A DNA stretch of 64,000 nt from an uncultured Oscillibacter sp. (GCA_950097265.1 CATNDJ010000006.1:11767-75766); one strand, 5' to 3'. Shown: positions 44,757 through 53,913, numbered from the stretch's first letter. The notes: generated by a model from the letters alone, not told the origin. Numbers and translations: made by a program.

Positions 44757-45374
44757 ATGAAAACAATCGTTGTGAACGCCGTAGGCGAGCAGTGCCCCAT
44801 CCCGGTGGTGAAAGCTACCCGGGCCCTGCGGGAGATGACCGGGCCGGGAATCTTAGAGGTCCATGTGGACAATGAAATCGCCGTGCAGAACTTGACCCGG
44901 ATGGCCTCCGGCCACAAGCTGGCGGCGAAATCCGAAAAGCTGAGCGAAAAAGAGTTCGTGGTCGCCATGGAGGTGACAAATCCCGCCGGAGAGGCCCCTC
45001 TGGAGGAGCCCCCTCTGGCCTGCGCCCCGGACCAGCGGGGAAACCTGGTGGTCGCGGTGGACAGCGCCGTTATGGGCCGGGGCTCCGACGAGCTGGGGAA
45101 GGCGCTGATGAAGGGCTTTCTCTTCGCCGTGGGCCAGCTTCCCGAGCTCCCCAAAACCATGCTCTTTTACAACGGCGGGGCCTATCTTACCTGCCGGGGC
45201 TCCGACTCCCTGGAGGACCTGAAAAGCCTGGAGGCCCAGGGGGTGGAAATCCTCACCTGCGGCACCTGCCTGAATCACTACGCTCTGACGGAGGAGCTGG
45301 CGGTGGGCAGCGTCACCAACATGTATTCCATCGTGGAGAAGCTGGCAGGAGCGGGCAAGGTGGTCAAGCCGTGA
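44757..45374 (+). CDS. yedF: Selenium metabolism protein YedF (TusA domain plus DsrE-like domain)
   Basis: 205 aa. ATG 44757 lies 7 nt after GGAGG; an ATG two codons earlier is too close to the site. Residues 1-70 are a TusA/SirA domain with the carrier Cys in GEQCPIPVVKATRAL. Residues ~95-205 are DsrE-like (MGRGSDELGKALMKGFLFAV, EILTCGTCLNHYAL). This longer YedF form goes with selenium use in anaerobes and is thought to carry Se or S from a desulfurase. First of three overlapping genes. Confidence 0.9.
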   Translation: MKTIVVNAVGEQCPIPVVKATRALREMTGPGILEVHVDNEIAVQNLTRMASGHKLAAKSEKLSEKEFVVAMEVTNPAGEAPLEEPPLACAPDQRGNLVVAVDSAVMGRGSDELGKALMKGFLFAVGQLPELPKTMLFYNGGAYLTCRGSDSLEDLKSLEAQGVEILTCGTCLNHYALTEELAVGSVTNMYSIVEKLAGAGKVVKP

Positions 45375-46519
45375 TTTACCTGGACAACGCCGCCACCACC
45401 CGCACAAAACCCCCCGCCGTGGCCCAGGCCGTGATGGAGGCCCTGTCTTCCTACGGCAACTGCGGCCGGGGGGGACACGAGGGGGCCCTGTCCGCCGCCC
45501 GGACCATCTACGAGACCCGGGAAAAAATCGCCATCCTGCTGGGCTGCCCCCGGGTGGACCACGTCTGCTTCACCCAGAACTCCACCCAGGCGCTGAACAT
45601 TGCCATAAGCGGCCTGCTGGGCCCCGGGGACCACATTCTCTCCACGGACCTGGAGCACAACTCCGTTCTGCGTCCCCTGTACCGCCTCCGGGAACAGGGC
45701 GCGGCGGTGGACTTCGTCCCTGCGGATAAACGAGGCCGGCTGGACTACGGCGCGTTTGAGCGGCTGCTGCGGCCGGAGACCCGGGCCGTGGTCTGCACCC
45801 ACGCCTCCAACCTGACGGGGGATGCGGTGGATATCGCCCGGGTGGGCCGTTTTGCCAAGAAACACGGCCTCCTTTTTATCCTGGACGCATCCCAAACAGC
45901 GGGGGTCCTCCCCATCGACATGACGGCCCTGGGCGTCGACACGGTGTGCTTTACGGGCCACAAGTCCCTCCTGGGCCCCCAGGGCACCGGGGGACTGTGC
46001 CTCCGGGAGGGGCTGGAAATCCGGCCCTTCGCCGTGGGGGGCACCGGGGTCCAGAGCTACTCCGAGTCCCAGCCCGCCGAATACCCCACCCGACTGGAGG
46101 CCGGGACCCTCAACGGCCACGGCCTGGCGGGGCTGAACGCCGCCCTGGACTTTTTGAACGAGGCCGGCCTTGAGGCCGTCTGCGCCCGGGAGGACGCCCT
46201 GGCCCGCCGGTTTTACGAGGGAGTCAGGGACTTGCCGGGGGTGACGGTCTACGGGGACTTCACCGCCCCCCTCCGGGCCCCCATCGTCACGCTGAACATC
46301 GGGGACTGGGATTCCGCCGAGGTCTCCGACGAGCTGGCGGAGCGTTTCCAAATCGCCACCCGCCCCGGGGCCCACTGCGCCCCCCGGCTCCACCGCGCCC
46401 TGGGGACGGAGGACCAGGGGGCCGTCCGGTTCTCCTGGTCCTGCTCCAGCACGGAGGAGGAGACGGACGCGGCGGTGGAAGCGGTCCGCATCCTGGCCCG
46501 GGAGGCGGCGGAGGCATGA
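45371..46519 (+). CDS. Cysteine desulfurase / selenocysteine lyase-like aminotransferase class V
   Basis: 382 aa, GTG 45371 overlapping the yedF stop (GTGA). PLP fold I: YLDNAATTRTKPPAV, THASNLTGDAVDI, the PLP Lys in FTGHKSLLGPQGTGGL and a mobile-loop Cys in RPGAHCAPRLHRALG. It should release S from Cys or Se from selenocysteine as persulfide/perselenide. Coupling to YedF and DUF3343 supports a role in selenium delivery. Confidence 0.9.
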   Translation: MIYLDNAATTRTKPPAVAQAVMEALSSYGNCGRGGHEGALSAARTIYETREKIAILLGCPRVDHVCFTQNSTQALNIAISGLLGPGDHILSTDLEHNSVLRPLYRLREQGAAVDFVPADKRGRLDYGAFERLLRPETRAVVCTHASNLTGDAVDIARVGRFAKKHGLLFILDASQTAGVLPIDMTALGVDTVCFTGHKSLLGPQGTGGLCLREGLEIRPFAVGGTGVQSYSESQPAEYPTRLEAGTLNGHGLAGLNAALDFLNEAGLEAVCAREDALARRFYEGVRDLPGVTVYGDFTAPLRAPIVTLNIGDWDSAEVSDELAERFQIATRPGAHCAPRLHRALGTEDQGAVRFSWSCSSTEEETDAAVEAVRILAREAAEA

Positions 46520-46752
46520 GGCAAAAGACGGAGAAGTGCGTGGTGACCTTCCGCACCACGGTGGGGGCCATGGCCATGGAGGCCGCCTGCAAGGCGGAGG
46601 GTCTGCCCGGGCGGCTGATCCCCGTGCCCCGGAGCATTACCGCGGGCTGCGGCCTGTGCTGGGCCGCGCCGCCGGACAGCCGGGAGGCCCTGGAGGAGCT
46701 GGTGATGGAACGGCGTCTGAACGTGGACGGCATTTACGCCGTCATTTTCTGA
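46516..46752 (+). CDS. DUF3343 putative Se/S carrier protein
   Basis: 78 aa, ATG 46516 overlapping the previous stop (ATGA). Small protein with a conserved GCGLCWA motif holding two Cys that could carry Se or S, plus VVTFRTTVGAMAMEAACK. DUF3343 genes occur with yedF and csd-like genes in Clostridia. Exact partner unknown. Confidence 0.88.
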   Translation: MRQKTEKCVVTFRTTVGAMAMEAACKAEGLPGRLIPVPRSITAGCGLCWAAPPDSREALEELVMERRLNVDGIYAVIF

Positions 46753-46773
46753 AAACGGAAGCGTCGAAAACGG

Positions 46774-46802
46774 TTGAAAACCGCCGCCGCAAATGGTATG
46801 AT
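46774..46802 (+). promoter_or_regulatory. Promoter of the SIR2-STAND gene
   Basis: TTGAAA, 17-base spacer, TATGAT. The predicted start near 46809 leaves only about 12 nt before ATG 46821. Confidence 0.65.
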
Positions 46803-46820
46803 CTTCTTATCTTATAAGAG

Positions 46821-49781
46821 ATGCGGGTGAGTGCGTTGGCCAATATAACGTTTTCGGAAATCATGGACTTTTATCCCGAGCACAACCGTTCCGTTTACGA
46901 GGATCTGAAGCGGGACTGCCAGGCCGGGCGGCTGATCCCCTTTGTGGGAGCGGGTCTTTCGGCCTTCTGCGGCTACAAGGGGTGGACAGCCGTACTGAGG
47001 GACCTTGCGGGGTACATATTCGCCGACGGCATCCGCGACGGCGTCCAGGAGCTGATTGAAAAAGGAGAGCTTCTCCAGGCCGCCCAGGACATCTACGACC
47101 ACTATCCCCGGATGCTAAAGGAGCTCCAGAAAATCTTTGATTACCGCAACATTCAAAACTGCGATCCCGCCAAGCTCTCCGCCTCCGCCGCGTACGTCCT
47201 GCCGTACCTGTTCCACAGCGGCCTCGTCATGACCACCAATTTCGACCGGGTGCTGGAGGAGGTCTACGACAAGGGCCGCGCGAAATTCGGCAACGTCCTC
47301 ACGCCTTACGACTGCGCCCTGCTGACCCAGGCCCGGCAGGGAAATCCCCACTGCCTCTTCAAGCTCCACGGCGACATCGGGCCGGAGGTCCACGACATTG
47401 ATCGCCTGGTGCTTACGAAGAACCAGTACGACAAGGCCTACGCCGGGCCCCTCATGCAGGAGCTGCCCCAGTGGTTCCAGAGCAAGCGGCTGCTGTTCCT
47501 GGGGTGCAGCCTGGCCTCCGACCGGACCATGGAGGTCCTCCGGCAGGTGACGGAGGAACAGCCCGGCCTGGACCATTACGCAATCCTTGGATGCCGCCCC
47601 GAAGACGTCCAGAGGCGGTGCGTCGAAATGGGGAAGCTGGGGATTTCCGCCGTTTTCTACCCCAATACACATTACGAAGCGGTTCGCGTCATCCTGGAGC
47701 GGCTGCTGGAGGAAACCGATTCCGCCGCCTATCAGGAACTGAACCTCGGCGTGAAAAAGTCCGCGCCCAGGGCGGAGCGCCGCTTCATGTACGACTCCGG
47801 CTACATCCCGTTTGTCGGGCGGAAGGAGGAGCTCACACAGTTGGAGGCCTTCTGCGAGGCTCCCGGGCCGGTCTCCTGGTGGGCCGTCTCCGGTCCCGGC
47901 GGCATGGGCAAGAGCCGCCTGGTCTATGAGTTTACAAACCGGCAGAGAGACGGCGGCTGGAAAGTCCTCTGGCTAAAGCACAGCAACTACGGCGAGCTGA
48001 CCCGTCAGCCCCTGCCCGCGGACCGCTGCATTATCGTGGCGGACGACGTTCAGGCCCATTTCCAGGCGGTGGGAAGCTGGATCGCCTCCGTGTCGGAGCG
48101 CCCCCGCAGCGAAAAGCTGAGGATTCTCCTGCTGGAGCGGGACGGGAAGGACCTGGACTCCGCCAAGTGGGCCGAGCTGCTGCTATCCGACTCCCCCTAT
48201 GAGGACACCATTTCCTCCAAGTGCTACCGCCCGGATTTCCTGGACCTGGGGCCCCTCCAGGACAACGAGCTAAAAGCCATCATGATGGATTTCGCCCAGG
48301 CTTCGGCGAAGCCCCTGGCGGGCGAGGAGCACGCGGACCGCCTGCTTCAGGCGCTGAAAAACATCGACGGTGAGCTGCAGAGGCCGATTTACGCCCTGGC
48401 CATCACGGACGCCTGGTGCGGCGGAAAGGACCCCACCCACTGGAACAAGGAGCAGGTCCTGGACGCCCTCATTAAGCGGGAATTAAAGTTTTACCACGAC
48501 CGGCTCCGAGCCCTGTCCGCCGACAGCGTTTCCAAGGAAATGCGCTCCGAGCTGGAAAACCTCTTGGCCCGCGCATGCTCAAGGTCCTTTCTGCCCCTGG
48601 ATGAAATCGCGGACGGCGAATACCCAAAGCTTCGCAAGCGGGCCGACAAGCTGGATCTGACGTTCCGGGAACTGCTTCAGCAAATAGGCGCCGCCCACAA
48701 AATCGAGGTCCATGTCATCATGACTGGTCCGGGAAATCCGCCGGAGGAAATGAAAATCTTAGAGGCGGTGGTCATGGATTGCCCGGATCTGGTCAAAGAG
48801 TATCTGGTTTTGTGGCAGGTTTTCGGGAAGGGGCAAACCGGGCTCCTGCTGCCGGAAAATTGGGACAACGATCCCATGCAGCTCCTCTTCCTTGGAAATG
48901 TTCTCCGAGACTACCCGGAAAAGCTGGCGGAACGCAGTCAAATCCTGGACGTCCTCTTTACGGGCCAGCCCAGTTCTGTATTTATGGCCGCCTTTTACGG
49001 CAAGCTTTTGTATGATATGACGGAACAGCTTCCCAAAACGACGGAGCAGGCGCTGGACCGACTGGAAAAGCTGTATGACCAGTTTTCCGGGGAAGAAGCC
49101 ATCGCTGTTGAATATGCAAAAGCGCTGGTCAACCTGTCGGTCAAACAGTCTCCGACAGACTGCGTCTCCACTGTAGAAAAACTGGACTCCCTGCGCAAAC
49201 AATTCCCGGAAAATGAGGGCTTTGTGGTGACCTATGCAGCCGGTTTAGCCGCTCCTCTTGAAGATCAAACTATGGAAGAACGCCTTCAGGCGATAGACAG
49301 CGTGAGGCTTCTGCATGAGCAGCTTCCAGAAAACTTGGGAGTTGCGGGCATATACGCAATCAGCTTAGTCATCTTAGCAAGTAAGCAGCCGCTGGAAGGA
49401 CAAATTTGCTGTATGGACAAAGTACGGCTTCTGCATAAGCAGTTTTCAGAAGATGAGCAGTTTGCCTCCGTATATTCCGACGGCTTGGTGAACTTGTCTT
49501 TTATGCAGACCGAAGAGGGCAAAACCCGAGAGAACGTAAAGCAGTCGGAAGAACTGTTCACACGGTATCCTCAGAACGTAGAAATACAGGAAAACTACGC
49601 CAAAACCCTGTTCAATCTGACGCTGAAGCAGGAGCCGGAGGCTCTGCGGCAGACGGTGGCGGAGCTCCGGGAGTTTCTCTCGGCCCATCCCGAGGCAAAT
49701 CAAGATTTCCAGGCTTCCCTGGATAGATATCTTGAGGAGCACCCGGAGCACGCGGAGCGTTACGCGGCCCTCAGGCTCTAA
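46821..49781 (+). CDS. SIR2 - STAND NTPase - TPR protein, probable single-gene antiphage defence (Avs-like)
   Basis: 986 aa. Residues ~30-300 are a SIR2-type NAD-binding domain: FVGAGLSAFCGYKGW (43-47 GAGLS), VMTTNFDRVLEEV (138-146), Leu-His-Gly-Asp with His183 in LFKLHGDI, and FLGCSLASDRTMEVL. Residues ~328-600 begin FVGRKEELTQLEAF and hold Walker A GPGGMGKS (358-365) and Walker B IIVADD (404-409), as in STAND NTPases. The C-terminal ~300 residues are helical ~40-residue TPR-like repeats (VRLLHEQLPENLG, VRLLHKQFSEDEQ). In known systems of this layout, repeats sense a phage protein, the NTPase assembles and SIR2 destroys NAD+. The start is uncertain: ATG 46821 lacks a good ribosome site; TTG 46836 follows GGTGAG. 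The 3' part is less GC-rich. Flanked by its own promoter and terminator. Confidence 0.88.
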   Translation: MRVSALANITFSEIMDFYPEHNRSVYEDLKRDCQAGRLIPFVGAGLSAFCGYKGWTAVLRDLAGYIFADGIRDGVQELIEKGELLQAAQDIYDHYPRMLKELQKIFDYRNIQNCDPAKLSASAAYVLPYLFHSGLVMTTNFDRVLEEVYDKGRAKFGNVLTPYDCALLTQARQGNPHCLFKLHGDIGPEVHDIDRLVLTKNQYDKAYAGPLMQELPQWFQSKRLLFLGCSLASDRTMEVLRQVTEEQPGLDHYAILGCRPEDVQRRCVEMGKLGISAVFYPNTHYEAVRVILERLLEETDSAAYQELNLGVKKSAPRAERRFMYDSGYIPFVGRKEELTQLEAFCEAPGPVSWWAVSGPGGMGKSRLVYEFTNRQRDGGWKVLWLKHSNYGELTRQPLPADRCIIVADDVQAHFQAVGSWIASVSERPRSEKLRILLLERDGKDLDSAKWAELLLSDSPYEDTISSKCYRPDFLDLGPLQDNELKAIMMDFAQASAKPLAGEEHADRLLQALKNIDGELQRPIYALAITDAWCGGKDPTHWNKEQVLDALIKRELKFYHDRLRALSADSVSKEMRSELENLLARACSRSFLPLDEIADGEYPKLRKRADKLDLTFRELLQQIGAAHKIEVHVIMTGPGNPPEEMKILEAVVMDCPDLVKEYLVLWQVFGKGQTGLLLPENWDNDPMQLLFLGNVLRDYPEKLAERSQILDVLFTGQPSSVFMAAFYGKLLYDMTEQLPKTTEQALDRLEKLYDQFSGEEAIAVEYAKALVNLSVKQSPTDCVSTVEKLDSLRKQFPENEGFVVTYAAGLAAPLEDQTMEERLQAIDSVRLLHEQLPENLGVAGIYAISLVILASKQPLEGQICCMDKVRLLHKQFSEDEQFASVYSDGLVNLSFMQTEEGKTRENVKQSEELFTRYPQNVEIQENYAKTLFNLTLKQEPEALRQTVAELREFLSAHPEANQDFQASLDRYLEEHPEHAERYAALRL
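49180..49640 (+). repeat. Degenerate ~120-bp (40-aa) tandem repeats in the SIR2-STAND gene
   Basis: Units with LDSLRKQFPENEG, VRLLHEQLPENLG, VRLLHKQFSEDEQ and SEELFTRYPQNVE recur about every 40 residues. The two middle copies are close at DNA level (gcttctgcatgagcag and gcttctgcataagcag, 120 bp apart), suggesting recent duplication in the presumed sensor region. Confidence 0.7.
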
Positions 49782-49854
49782 CGCCCAAGTCCCGGGGAGC
49801 GCGGACCCGGCGGGCGGGGCAAAACTGAACGCGCCCCAAAGAGCGCAGGAAAAA

Positions 49855-49890
49855 CCGTCCCCGCAGGTTACATGCGGGGACGGCTTTTTT
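49855..49890 (+). terminator. Terminator after the SIR2-STAND gene
   Basis: 11-bp stem ccgtccccgca/tgcggggacgg, 7-base loop, then a T-run. Confidence 0.9.
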
Positions 49891-49983
49891 ACTCCCGCCC
49901 CATGCCGCAGGCCGGTCCGGAGAGGCCGGGGGAAGGTTCAATTCCGCCATTCAGCGGCAAAAGAACACATTCTCCGCCATAGA

Positions 49984-50012
49984 TTTCCGCCGCCTCCCCG
50001 ATGTACGATAAT
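49984..50012 (+). promoter_or_regulatory. Possible promoter of the GH94 operon
   Basis: TTTCCG, 17-base spacer, GATAAT, 25 bp before ATG 50038. The minus-35 is poor, which would fit an activated promoter. Confidence 0.35.
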
Positions 50013-50037
50013 AGCAACATGATGGGAGGCGGATGCC

Positions 50038-52437
50038 ATGGAGTATGGACATTTTGACCAGGCAAAGCGGGAATACGTCGTCGACCGGGTGGACGTGCCC
50101 GTGTCCTGGACCAACTACCTGGGGGTAGAGGACCTGGCTGCCGTGGTGAACCACACCGCCGGGGGCTACCTCTTTTACAAGAGCCCGGAGCACCACCGGA
50201 TCACCCGTTTCCGCCCCAACGGCGTGCCCATGGACCGCCCGGGGCACTACCTCTACCTCCGGGACGACGACACGGGGGAATACTGGTCCGTATCCTGGCA
50301 GCCCTGCGGAGGACCGCTGGAGCACTACCGCTGCCGCCACGGCCTGAGCTACTCCGTCTATGAGTGCGCCCGGGGTGGAATCCGCGCCGCCCAGACCCTG
50401 TTCATCCCCAGGGGGGAGGCGGCAGAGCTGTGGGACCTGGCGCTGGAGAACGTCTCCGGGCGGGAGCGGCGGCTGAGCGTATATTCTTACGCCGAGTTCT
50501 CCTACCACCAGATCCCCATCGACAACCAGAACTTTCAGATGTCCCTCTACTGCGCCGGAAGCGGCTGCGAGGACGGGATCATCGACTACGAGCTGTTCTA
50601 CGAGCACGCCCACCAGTTCATGGCGGCCTCCTTTGTCCCCGACGGCTTCGACTGCCTCCGGGACAGCTTCCTCGGCCCCTACCGCACGGAGTCCAACCCC
50701 CTGGCGGTGGAGCGGGGTGAATGCTCCGGCTCCTTCGAGAAGGGCGGGAACCACTGCGCCGTGCTGCAAAAGCGCCTCACCCTGGCCCCCGGCGAAAAGG
50801 CCCGGCTGGTCTGGATGCTGGGGGAGGGCGGCCGGGACGAGGGGCGGCGCATCCGAGCCAAATACAGCGACCCCGCCGCAGTGGACGCGGCCCTGGCCGG
50901 CCTGGCGGACTTCTGGGACCAGAAGCTCTCCAAGTTCCAGGCGTCCACCCCGGACCCGGACATGGACGTGCTGCTGAACACCTGGACGCTGTATCAGAGC
51001 GAGATCAACGTGATGTTCTCCCGCTTCGCCTCCTTCATCGAGGTAGGCGGGCGCACGGGGCTGGGCTACCGGGACACGGCTCAGGACGCCATGACCATTC
51101 CCCACTCCAACCCCGAGGGCTGCAAAAAGCGGATTATGCAGCTGATGCAGGGACTGACCTCCACGGGCTACGGCCTCCACCTCTTCGACCCGGCCTGGTT
51201 CGGGTCCCAGCGGTCAAAGCCCGCCTTCAAGTCCCCCACCGTCATCCCCACGCCGGACCGGGCTTCCTTCGTCCACGGGCTGGCCGACGCCTGCGCCGAC
51301 GACGCCCTGTGGCTGGTGTCCGCAGTCGTAGAGTACGTCCGAGAGACCGGGGAGCTGTCCCTTTTCGACGAGGTCGTGGGCTACGCCGACGGAGGAGAGG
51401 GGACCGTTTACGAACACCTGAAGAAAATCCTGGACTTCTCCGCCGCCCAGGTGGGGCCCCACGGCATCTGCAAGGGCCTCCGGGCGGACTGGAACGACTG
51501 CCTGAACCTGGGGGGCGGGGAGAGCGCCATGGTGTCTTTCCTCCACGTCTGGGCCCTGGGGCACTTCACGGACGCGGCCTGGGCCCTGGGCCGGACGGAG
51601 GACGGGTCGCATTACGAAGCCATGCGCCGGGGCGTCATAGAGACCTGTGAGCGGGAACTGTGGGACGGGAGCTGGTATCTCCGGGGCATCACCGCCGATG
51701 GGCGGAAAGTCGGAACTCACACCGACGCCGAGGGCCGGGTCCACCTGGAGAGCAACGCCTGGGCGGTGCTCTCCGGCGCGGCGGCGGGAGAACGGGCCTT
51801 CCGGGCCATGGACGCGGTGGACCGGAATCTCTACACGGAATACGGCCTGCGGCTCAACGCCCCGTCCTATACCAGGCCGGACGACGCCATCGGCTTCATC
51901 GCCCGGGTGTATCCCGGCGTGAAGGAAAACGGGGCCATTTTCTCCCACTCTAACCCCTGGGCCTGGTGTGCCGAGGCCCTGCTGGGCCGGGGAGGACGGG
52001 CCATGAAGTTCTACAAGGCCCTGTGCCCCGCCGCTCAGAATGATAAAATTGAGATTCGCCAGAGCGAGCCCTACTCCTACTGCCAGTTCGTCATGGGCCC
52101 CGACCACACCGCCTTCGGCCGGGCGCGGCACCCCTTCATGACGGGCTCCGCCGGGTGGAGCTACTATGCCGCCACCCGGTATCTCCTGGGCGTGCGGCCC
52201 CAGTTCGGCGGACTGCTGGTGGACCCCTGCGTCCCGGCGGACTGGAGGCGGTTTGAGATTACCCGCGTCTGGCGGGGGACTGTGTATCATATTACGGTGG
52301 AAAACCCGGACGGCGTGGAGAAAGGCGTGGCCTCCGTCACCTGCAACGGACGGACCGTGGACGGCCTTATCCCGGTAAAACCCGCCGGGAGCGTCAATGA
52401 AGTGATTGTCACCATGGGAAGGAGAGAGCCTGCATGA
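50038..52437 (+). CDS. Glycoside phosphorylase, family GH94 (cellobiose/chitobiose phosphorylase type)
   Basis: 799 aa, ATG 50038 after GGGAGGCGGATGCC. N-terminal beta-sandwich (HHRITRFRPNG, YWSVSWQPC), helical linker and (alpha/alpha)6 barrel (TGLGYRDTAQDAM, ICKGLRADWNDCLNLGGG). The catalytic Asp lies in RADWND near residues 484-487. Length fits cellobiose or diacetylchitobiose phosphorylases (~800 aa). It cleaves an imported beta-linked disaccharide with phosphate, giving a sugar 1-phosphate. Substrate not decidable from sequence. No signal peptide. Confidence 0.9.
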   Translation: MEYGHFDQAKREYVVDRVDVPVSWTNYLGVEDLAAVVNHTAGGYLFYKSPEHHRITRFRPNGVPMDRPGHYLYLRDDDTGEYWSVSWQPCGGPLEHYRCRHGLSYSVYECARGGIRAAQTLFIPRGEAAELWDLALENVSGRERRLSVYSYAEFSYHQIPIDNQNFQMSLYCAGSGCEDGIIDYELFYEHAHQFMAASFVPDGFDCLRDSFLGPYRTESNPLAVERGECSGSFEKGGNHCAVLQKRLTLAPGEKARLVWMLGEGGRDEGRRIRAKYSDPAAVDAALAGLADFWDQKLSKFQASTPDPDMDVLLNTWTLYQSEINVMFSRFASFIEVGGRTGLGYRDTAQDAMTIPHSNPEGCKKRIMQLMQGLTSTGYGLHLFDPAWFGSQRSKPAFKSPTVIPTPDRASFVHGLADACADDALWLVSAVVEYVRETGELSLFDEVVGYADGGEGTVYEHLKKILDFSAAQVGPHGICKGLRADWNDCLNLGGGESAMVSFLHVWALGHFTDAAWALGRTEDGSHYEAMRRGVIETCERELWDGSWYLRGITADGRKVGTHTDAEGRVHLESNAWAVLSGAAAGERAFRAMDAVDRNLYTEYGLRLNAPSYTRPDDAIGFIARVYPGVKENGAIFSHSNPWAWCAEALLGRGGRAMKFYKALCPAAQNDKIEIRQSEPYSYCQFVMGPDHTAFGRARHPFMTGSAGWSYYAATRYLLGVRPQFGGLLVDPCVPADWRRFEITRVWRGTVYHITVENPDGVEKGVASVTCNGRTVDGLIPVKPAGSVNEVIVTMGRREPA

Positions 52438-53867
52438 GCATCCAATTCGGAACCGGCGGCTGGAGGGCCGTCATCGGCGACGGCTTCACCAAGGCCAACG
52501 TCCAGCGGCTGGCCGCTGCCCTGGCCCGGAAGATGAAAGACGAGGGCGCGGCCCAGCGGGGCTTCCTCATCGGCTACGACCGGCGCTTCCTCTCCAGGGA
52601 AGCCGCCCACTGGGCCGCCGAGGTCATGGCCGGGGCGGAGGTGCCCTGCATGGTGGTAGAGCGGGAGGCCCCCACCCCCCTCATCATGTTCGCCGTGAAG
52701 TACTACGAGCTGTCCTACGGCATGGCGGTGACGGCCAGCCACAACCCGGCCCTGTACAACGGCGTGAAGGTCTTCACCAAAGGGGGCCGGGACGCGGACG
52801 AGTCCGTTACCCGGGACATCGAGGACTATATCGCCGCCCTGCCGGACGGGGAGATCCCTGCGGTCCCCTATGAGGAGGGGGTGCGCACCGGAAAAATTCA
52901 AATTGTGGACCCCATGAACCCCTACATTGACGCCATCATCCGGTCGGTAAACATGGACGCCATCCGCTCCCGGGGGCTGAAGGTGGTACTGGACCCCATG
53001 TTCGGCGTGTCCAAGACGGCGCTGAGCACCATCCTCATCACCGCCCGGTGCGACGTGGACGTGATCCACGAGCGGCGGGACGCCCTGTTCGGCGGCCGCC
53101 TCCCGGCCCCCAACAGCAAAACCCTCATCGGCTTTCAGTCCTTCGTGGTGGAAAACGGCTGCGACATCGGCATCGCCACCGACGGGGACGCCGACCGGCT
53201 GGGCATCATTGACGACCGGGGGAAGTTCCTCCACCCCAACAAGATTCTGGTGCTGCTGTACTATTACCTGCTGAAGTACAAGGGCTGGCACGGGGCGGCG
53301 GTGCGGAACCTGGCCACCACCCATCTGCTGGACGCCGTGGCGGCGGAGTTCGGCGAAGTCTGCTACGAGGTGCCCGTGGGCTTCAAGCACGTGTCCGGCA
53401 AGATGCTGGAGACCGGGGCGGTCATCGGCGGGGAGAGCTCCGGGGGCCTCACCGTCCGGGGCCACATCCAGGGCAAGGACGGCATCTACGCCGCCGCCCT
53501 GCTGGTGGAGATGCTGGCCACCACGGGCCGGAGCCTGTCGGAGCTCTACCGGGAGATTACGGAGCGCTGCGGCGCCTTTGAGATGGTGGAGCGGGGCTAC
53601 CGCTTTTCCCGGGAGGAAAAGGAGCGCATTCACCAGCAGGTCATGGCGGACAAGCTGCTGCCCGACTTTGGCCGGGACATCCAGCGGGTGAGCTACGCCG
53701 ACGGCTGCAAGGTCTGCTTTCAGGGCGGCGGCTGGGTGGTGGCCCGGTTCTCCGGCACAGAGCCCCTGCTGCGGGTATTCTGCGAGATGTCCGGCGAGCG
53801 GGAGGCGGCGGAGACCGCGGCCTGCATGGAGCGCTTCCTGGGCCTGGAGGGCCGGAATATCGAGTGA
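52434..53867 (+). CDS. Phosphoglucomutase/phosphomannomutase-family enzyme
   Basis: 477 aa, ATG 52434 overlapping the GH94 stop (ATGA). Alpha-D-phosphohexomutase motifs: phosphoserine loop TASHNPALYNGVK, metal loop ATDGDADRLGI, sugar loop GGESSGGLTV and phosphate loop RFSGTEPLLR. Translational coupling to the phosphorylase argues that it converts the released hexose 1-phosphate to the 6-phosphate for glycolysis. Confidence 0.94.
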   Translation: MSIQFGTGGWRAVIGDGFTKANVQRLAAALARKMKDEGAAQRGFLIGYDRRFLSREAAHWAAEVMAGAEVPCMVVEREAPTPLIMFAVKYYELSYGMAVTASHNPALYNGVKVFTKGGRDADESVTRDIEDYIAALPDGEIPAVPYEEGVRTGKIQIVDPMNPYIDAIIRSVNMDAIRSRGLKVVLDPMFGVSKTALSTILITARCDVDVIHERRDALFGGRLPAPNSKTLIGFQSFVVENGCDIGIATDGDADRLGIIDDRGKFLHPNKILVLLYYYLLKYKGWHGAAVRNLATTHLLDAVAAEFGEVCYEVPVGFKHVSGKMLETGAVIGGESSGGLTVRGHIQGKDGIYAAALLVEMLATTGRSLSELYREITERCGAFEMVERGYRFSREEKERIHQQVMADKLLPDFGRDIQRVSYADGCKVCFQGGGWVVARFSGTEPLLRVFCEMSGEREAAETAACMERFLGLEGRNIE

Positions 53868-53870
53868 CGG

Positions 53871-53899
53871 AAAGGGGGCTGCCGCGCAGCCCCCTTTTT
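53871..53899 (+). terminator. Terminator after the mutase gene
   Basis: 11-bp stem aaagggggctg/cagcccccttt, loop ccgcg, T-run. Confidence 0.85.
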
Positions 53900-53913
53900 G
53901 TCCTGGAAGGCTC

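Noticed and set aside
44757-46752. Selenocysteine (in-frame TGA) in the selenium trio
   Set aside because: All three genes end at their TGA within overlaps; homologous length is complete and no continuation in frame looks coding.
44600-50040. A multi-gene defence island around the SIR2-STAND gene
   Set aside because: Both neighbours are metabolic (selenium trio, GH94 operon) and separated from it by promoter and terminator, so only the single gene is claimed.
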